Origin: Pseudofrankia asymbiotica
GTDB taxonomy: Bacteria; Actinomycetota; Actinomycetes; Frankiales; Frankiaceae
Reading direction: 5' to 3'
NCBI RefSeq assembly: GCF_001983105.1
Contig: NZ_MOMC01000016.1
Span: 231,744 to 240,466 of the forward strand
DNA: 8,723 nucleotides
The notes under the pieces were generated by a model that was not told the DNA's origin, did no database searches, and saw only the letters and a program-made list of their open reading frames with translations. This document shows, in pieces, positions 5,186 to 8,723 of the stretch (its first letter is position 1; each line of letters starts with the position of its first letter). The position numbers and the translations under genes are program-made.

Positions 5186-6058
5186 TCAGGAGTGGCGGGC
5201 GAGGAAGTCGACGAGATGGCGGGTGAAGACGGGCCGGGTCCGGCGTTCCAGATGGATCCAGTGGCCGGCGCCGGTCAGGTGGACGACCTCGGCTGACGGG
5301 TGGTCCTCGGCCAGCTGCTTGGCGTGGGCGGTGGTGAACACGGCGCCGAGCGCCTCGTCGGCGGCGAGGAGGAGGACCGGCACGGGCACCGGCGCGGACG
5401 TGTCGAGAGCGGCCAGCATCGAGCCGTCGAGGACCGCGTCGATCACCCGCACGTCGACGTGCTTGAGGCTGAACGCGGTCGCCTCGACCGCGTCGCCGGT
5501 GTAGGCGACCCCCATCGTCGGCGCGGACCCGGGGTCGAACGACGTCCTGGCCAGTCGTTTCGAGATCTCGTCGATGGACACGCCCTCCCGCTGCCACTGG
5601 TCGGCGGCGGACCGGATCCGCGCGAAGACGGTCCCGGCGGGGGAGCTGGCGTCGTCGGCGCGGGAACCGCGGAACAGCGGTGGATCGCCGAGGAGGAGAG
5701 CGGTGACGAGGTCGGGATGGCGCTGGGCCACGGCCCAGGCGACGGCCCCGCCGAGCGAATGCCCGACCAACGTCGCCGGGCCGCCGACGATGTCGCGCAG
5801 CACCACGGCGATGTCGTCGGCGAAGTCGGGAAGCAGGTAGGCGTCGGGCGCGCGGTCGGAGCGGCCATGTCCCCGGAAGTCGACCTTGACGATCCGCCGG
5901 TCGGCCGTGACCGCCGGAGGCAGCCAGTCCCACACCGTGCCGCTCGAGGCCGCGCCGTGCAGGAACACGACCGGTCGGCCGTCGGCGGGCCCCGCGAGGT
6001 CGGCGTAGACGCCGATCCCATCCCGGTCGACCCGCATGATTGCCCGTCTGCCCACCAC
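5186..6058 (-). CDS. Alpha/beta hydrolase
   Basis: This 290-residue protein has the full alpha/beta-hydrolase fold signature. The oxyanion-hole motif is FLHGAASSG (32-40), followed by the strand and loop KVDFRGHGRSD (58-68). The nucleophile elbow GHSLG has Ser101, the likely acid is Asp234 (LLLAADEALG), and the catalytic His266 lies in GAGHWIHLE. Length and order are typical of soluble esterases, C-C hydrolases, epoxide hydrolases and haloperoxidase-like enzymes. The Ser nucleophile excludes epoxide hydrolases and dehalogenases, which use Asp. There is no signal peptide, so it is cytosolic. The GTG at 6058 has GGAGG five bases upstream; an ATG seven codons in has only a weak site. It appears monocistronic, with its own operator-like upstream region and a strong terminator. 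The substrate is unknown. Confidence 0.9.
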   Translation of the reverse strand: MVGRRAIMRVDRDGIGVYADLAGPADGRPVVFLHGAASSGTVWDWLPPAVTADRRIVKVDFRGHGRSDRAPDAYLLPDFADDIAVVLRDIVGGPATLVGHSLGGAVAWAVAQRHPDLVTALLLGDPPLFRGSRADDASSPAGTVFARIRSAADQWQREGVSIDEISKRLARTSFDPGSAPTMGVAYTGDAVEATAFSLKHVDVRVIDAVLDGSMLAALDTSAPVPVPVLLLAADEALGAVFTTAHAKQLAEDHPSAEVVHLTGAGHWIHLERRTRPVFTRHLVDFLARHS

Positions 6059-6093
6059 CGTCGCCTCCGTCCTCGATCAGCGCCGGTCACGTC

Positions 6094-6147
6094 AGGCTAG
6101 ACCGAGCGGGCGCCGCGCGCCGCTGTTACTGAACGTCCATTCATGAA
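6094..6147 (-). promoter_or_regulatory. Hydrolase promoter region with TetR-type operator candidate
   Basis: The imperfect palindrome TGAACGTCCATTCA (6130-6143) has complementary TGAA/TTCA ends and overlaps a perfect TTCATGAA (6140-6147). Its form resembles operators of TetR-family regulators of lipid and acyl-CoA genes. Nearer the gene, TAGCCT (minus strand, 6099-6094) matches TANNNT and lies 35 bases before the GTG, so the palindrome would sit just upstream of the -35 area. No regulator gene is inside the window. The palindromes are seen; the regulator type is inferred. Confidence 0.4.
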
Positions 6148-6339
6148 ACCGCGTGGGCCCGTCCCGGTTGATCGCCGCACGGCCTGACGGGAGACCCGGC
6201 GGCGGAGAAGTGCCTGCCATGCGGCACAATCCCAGCCTCCGGCCGCGGGAGGACCGTGCGGGACCGCTGACCCCGCACCGCCGTGACCTGGGGCGACGGC
6301 GCTCCGTTCGGCCGCCGCGACGTCGTCGACGCGTTGTGA

Positions 6340-6382
6340 CCGCCACGGCCACGGCCACGGCCGTGCCCGGTCGCGGTGGCGG
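6340..6382 (-). terminator. Compound stem-loop after the hydratase gene, with CCACGG repeats
   Basis: CCGCCAC (6340-6346) pairs with GTGGCGG (6376-6382). The enclosed bases hold three tandem CCACGG hexamers (6343-6360) ending in the palindrome CACGGCCGTG (6356-6365). It lies 30 to 73 bases after the hydratase stop codon, a suitable place for a terminator. The rest of the 354-bp gap between the hydratase and hydrolase genes (6059-6412) holds the hydrolase promoter region and, between about 6150 and 6340, nothing I can identify. Confidence 0.4.
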
Positions 6383-6412
6383 GTCTGGCCCGGGCGGGGC
6401 GAACGGCGCGGT

Positions 6413-7258
6413 TCACGGGCCGGACTGGGCGCGGCCGCGTGCGGCGACCGCGGCCCGCCTGGACGCGACGTCGCGCGTTCCCGGCTCCCACGTCTCGGCG
6501 AGGACGCCCTCGAGCAGATGCGCCTCGGTGAGGGTCGCCGTGTCGGCCAGCTGGCGGTAGTGCCGCAGCAGCCGCCGCACGCCGCGCTGGTCGTTGCTGA
6601 CGATGTCGGCGGCCAGCCGGCGGGCGAACGGCAGCAGGTCCTCGTGCGGCACGACGTGGTTGACGAGGCCGAGGCGCATGGCCTCCTCCGCCGTGACGAA
6701 GTTGCCGGTCAGCGACATCTCGATCGCCCGGCGCAGGCCGATGGACTGGGCGAGCAGCACGGTGAGGCCACCGCCGGGCATGATCCCGATCCGGGCGTGG
6801 GTGTCGGCGAAACGGGCGCGTTCCGACGCCACCAGGAGGGTGCACTGCAGGGCGATCTCGAGGCCGCCGGTGACCGCGACGCCGTTGATGGCGCCGATCA
6901 CGGGTTTCGAGATGACGGGCAGGAACCGGAAGAGGCCGTCCGCGCCGCGCTCGGGACCTGTGCCCTCGGGCCGCTTGTCGGCCGAGGGCGCGGTCTCGCC
7001 CGAGACCTCCTTGAGGTCGACGCCGGCGCAGAAGGCCGGATCGGCCCCGGTGACGATGACCGCGTCGACGTCGGGGTCGTCCTCGGCGGCGTTGATGGCG
7101 TCCCAGAGCGCGTAGGTGACCGCGCGGCTGAGCGCGTTGCGCGCCTGGGGGCGGTTCAGCGTCACGGTCGCGACGCGGTCCGCCACCTCGTAGCGCACCA
7201 CGGGCGCGCGGGCCGCCGTGTCGGTCTCGCCGGCTAAGGGAACTATGTTCTCCGTCAT
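6413..7258 (-). CDS. Enoyl-CoA hydratase/isomerase (crotonase) family protein
   Basis: This 281-residue crotonase-fold protein would act on acyl-CoA thioesters in fatty acid or related catabolism in the cytosol. RVATVTLNRPQARNAL (28-43) and the oxyanion motif DPAFCAGVDLKE (73-84) form the CoA end of the site. AINGVAVTGGLEIAL (123-137) carries Glu134, matching the first catalytic Glu of classical hydratases (Glu144 in rat). The second catalytic Glu (164) is replaced by His154 in FADTHARIGIMPGGG. This variant occurs in actinobacterial EchA-like paralogues, so plain hydratase activity is doubtful. A polar insertion (about 86-107) follows the oxyanion loop. The ATG at 7258 has GGGAG 12 bases upstream. 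The frame extends to an ATG at 7297 with less support. Codon 8 is a rare TTA, and palindromes flank the start. Confidence 0.88.
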   Translation of the reverse strand: MTENIVPLAGETDTAARAPVVRYEVADRVATVTLNRPQARNALSRAVTYALWDAINAAEDDPDVDAVIVTGADPAFCAGVDLKEVSGETAPSADKRPEGTGPERGADGLFRFLPVISKPVIGAINGVAVTGGLEIALQCTLLVASERARFADTHARIGIMPGGGLTVLLAQSIGLRRAIEMSLTGNFVTAEEAMRLGLVNHVVPHEDLLPFARRLAADIVSNDQRGVRRLLRHYRQLADTATLTEAHLLEGVLAETWEPGTRDVASRRAAVAARGRAQSGP

Positions 7259-7274
7259 CGGAACATAATTCTCC
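7239..7274 (-). promoter_or_regulatory. Paired palindromic operator candidates flanking the hydratase start codon
   Basis: GAAC-TAT-GTTC (plus strand, 7240-7250) is a perfect-arm palindrome. Read on the minus strand, 7271-7261 is GAATTATGTTC, differing by one base. Their centres (7245 and 7266) are exactly 21 bp apart, two helical turns. On the plus strand the sites also read as direct repeats of GGAAC-N6-TCTCC (7239-7253) and (7260-7274). The ATG at 7258-7256 lies between them. TATGTT in the upstream site (minus strand, 7267-7262) resembles a -10. This looks like a cooperative operator covering a start-proximal promoter. Confidence 0.5.
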
Positions 7275-7338
7275 CGCGCGGTCGCCCCGGAGCGCAACCG
7301 CGGGGCGGCGGCCCGTGCCCATGGCGGCGCGGCGGGTG

Positions 7339-7366
7339 GCCGCCGAGGGCCGGCGGCGGGCCGCCG
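7339..7366 (-). terminator. Terminator candidate after the aldo/keto reductase gene
   Basis: GCCGCCG (7339-7345) pairs with CGGCGGC (7351-7357) around AGGGC. An alternative stem uses CGGCGG (7351-7356) with CCGCCG (7361-7366). Either lies 16 to 43 bases after the reductase stop codon, in the short gap before the hydratase upstream region. There is no T-run. Confidence 0.45.
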
Positions 7367-7381
7367 CGGACCGCGGCGCGG

Positions 7382-8421
<1,040 letters not shown>

Positions 8422-8422
<1 letters not shown>

Positions 8423-8723
8423 CAGATGAGCGTCCTCTCCGTGTTGAGCTCGCTCTTGCTCGCGTACATCTCGATCTTGGTGTCGATGGCATCGAGGTGG
8501 CGGCTGACCTCGGCCAGCCGCTCGGCGACCCGGCGGCGATGCCCGGCGAGCAGTTCCAGCCGGCGGGCCTCGTTGCCGCCCCCTGCCCGCACCAGTGCCG
8601 CGTACTCGGCGATCTGGCGGATCGGCATGCCGGTACGCCGCAGCGCCGTCAACGTGCTGATCCAGCGCAGGTCCTCGGCTGAGTAGCGCCGGTGACTCGA
8701 CGACGCCCGGGCCACCCGGTCGC
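8422..8723 (-). CDS. MerR-family transcriptional regulator, 5' end cut by the window edge
   Basis: The visible 99 residues run off the right end without a start. They begin in the DNA-binding domain at [21 protein letters not shown], the wing and HRRY-S motif typical of MerR proteins. [12 protein letters not shown] is the second helix pair of the domain. From about residue 56 a long amphipathic helix ([20 protein letters not shown]) forms the expected dimerisation coiled coil, ending in [12 protein letters not shown]. About 30 N-terminal residues with the main helix-turn-helix should lie outside. No cysteine is present in the visible part, so it does not look like a metal or thiol sensor of the MerR/NmlR kind. 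Its stop overlaps the reductase ATG, which suggests it controls that gene. The promoter lies outside the window. Confidence 0.9.

Noticed and set aside
5300..6100. 266-codon + strand frame opposite the hydrolase
   Set aside because: It is antisense to a gene with complete Ser/Asp/His motifs and has no domain of its own.
6153..6560. 135-codon + strand frame in the gap between hydrolase and hydratase
   Set aside because: Arg-rich composition without motifs; it overlaps the hydratase 3' end in antisense and has no good ribosome binding site.
6141..7322. 393-codon - strand frame overlapping the hydratase
   Set aside because: It is a shifted frame of the hydratase gene, Arg/Pro-rich, while the chosen frame has all the crotonase motifs.

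Overview
The window is very GC-rich, with long overlapping open frames on both strands, frequent GTG starts and strongly G/C-ending codons. This points to a high-GC actinobacterium, and the mix of genes would fit a Frankia-like or streptomycete-like genome. That placement is an inference from composition and gene content, because no taxonomic marker is present. I see no rRNA, tRNA, CRISPR array, transposase or integrase.

Layout. The first 2.65 kb is read on the + strand and is sparse. It holds a possible 31-codon leader ORF inside a hairpin (78-173), a small winged-helix-like protein (183-587), and a 566-bp gene-poor stretch with two separate tandem repeat arrays (5 x 13 bp and 3 x 14 bp). 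A 61-residue protein with paired cysteines follows (1154-1339), apparently from a leaderless promoter. Next comes a 342-bp spacer with repeated 13-mers and hairpins, and then an isopenicillin-N-synthase-type 2-oxoglutarate/Fe(II) oxygenase (1682-2647).

Everything from 2664 to the end is on the - strand. Read in the direction of transcription (right to left) it contains a MerR-type regulator truncated by the window edge, whose stop codon overlaps the start of an aldo/keto reductase. Then come an enoyl-CoA hydratase/isomerase-family protein, an alpha/beta hydrolase, a transmembrane Ser/Thr kinase with an extracellular B-type lectin domain, and a small lipoprotein. The lipoprotein gene converges on the oxygenase gene with a 16-bp gap.

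How the genes may work together. The MerR/reductase pair is very likely one regulated operon. The lectin kinase and the lipoprotein lie 76 bp apart on one strand and may form a surface-sensing unit. The hydratase and the hydrolase each have their own upstream region with palindromic operator-like sites, so they look independently controlled. I do not see one coherent pathway across the window. The least conventional items are the lectin-kinase/lipoprotein pair, the 21-bp-spaced palindromes flanking the hydratase start codon, the 61-residue CxxC/CxC protein, and two enzymes that lack a textbook active-site residue (the oxygenase Arg and the second hydratase Glu).
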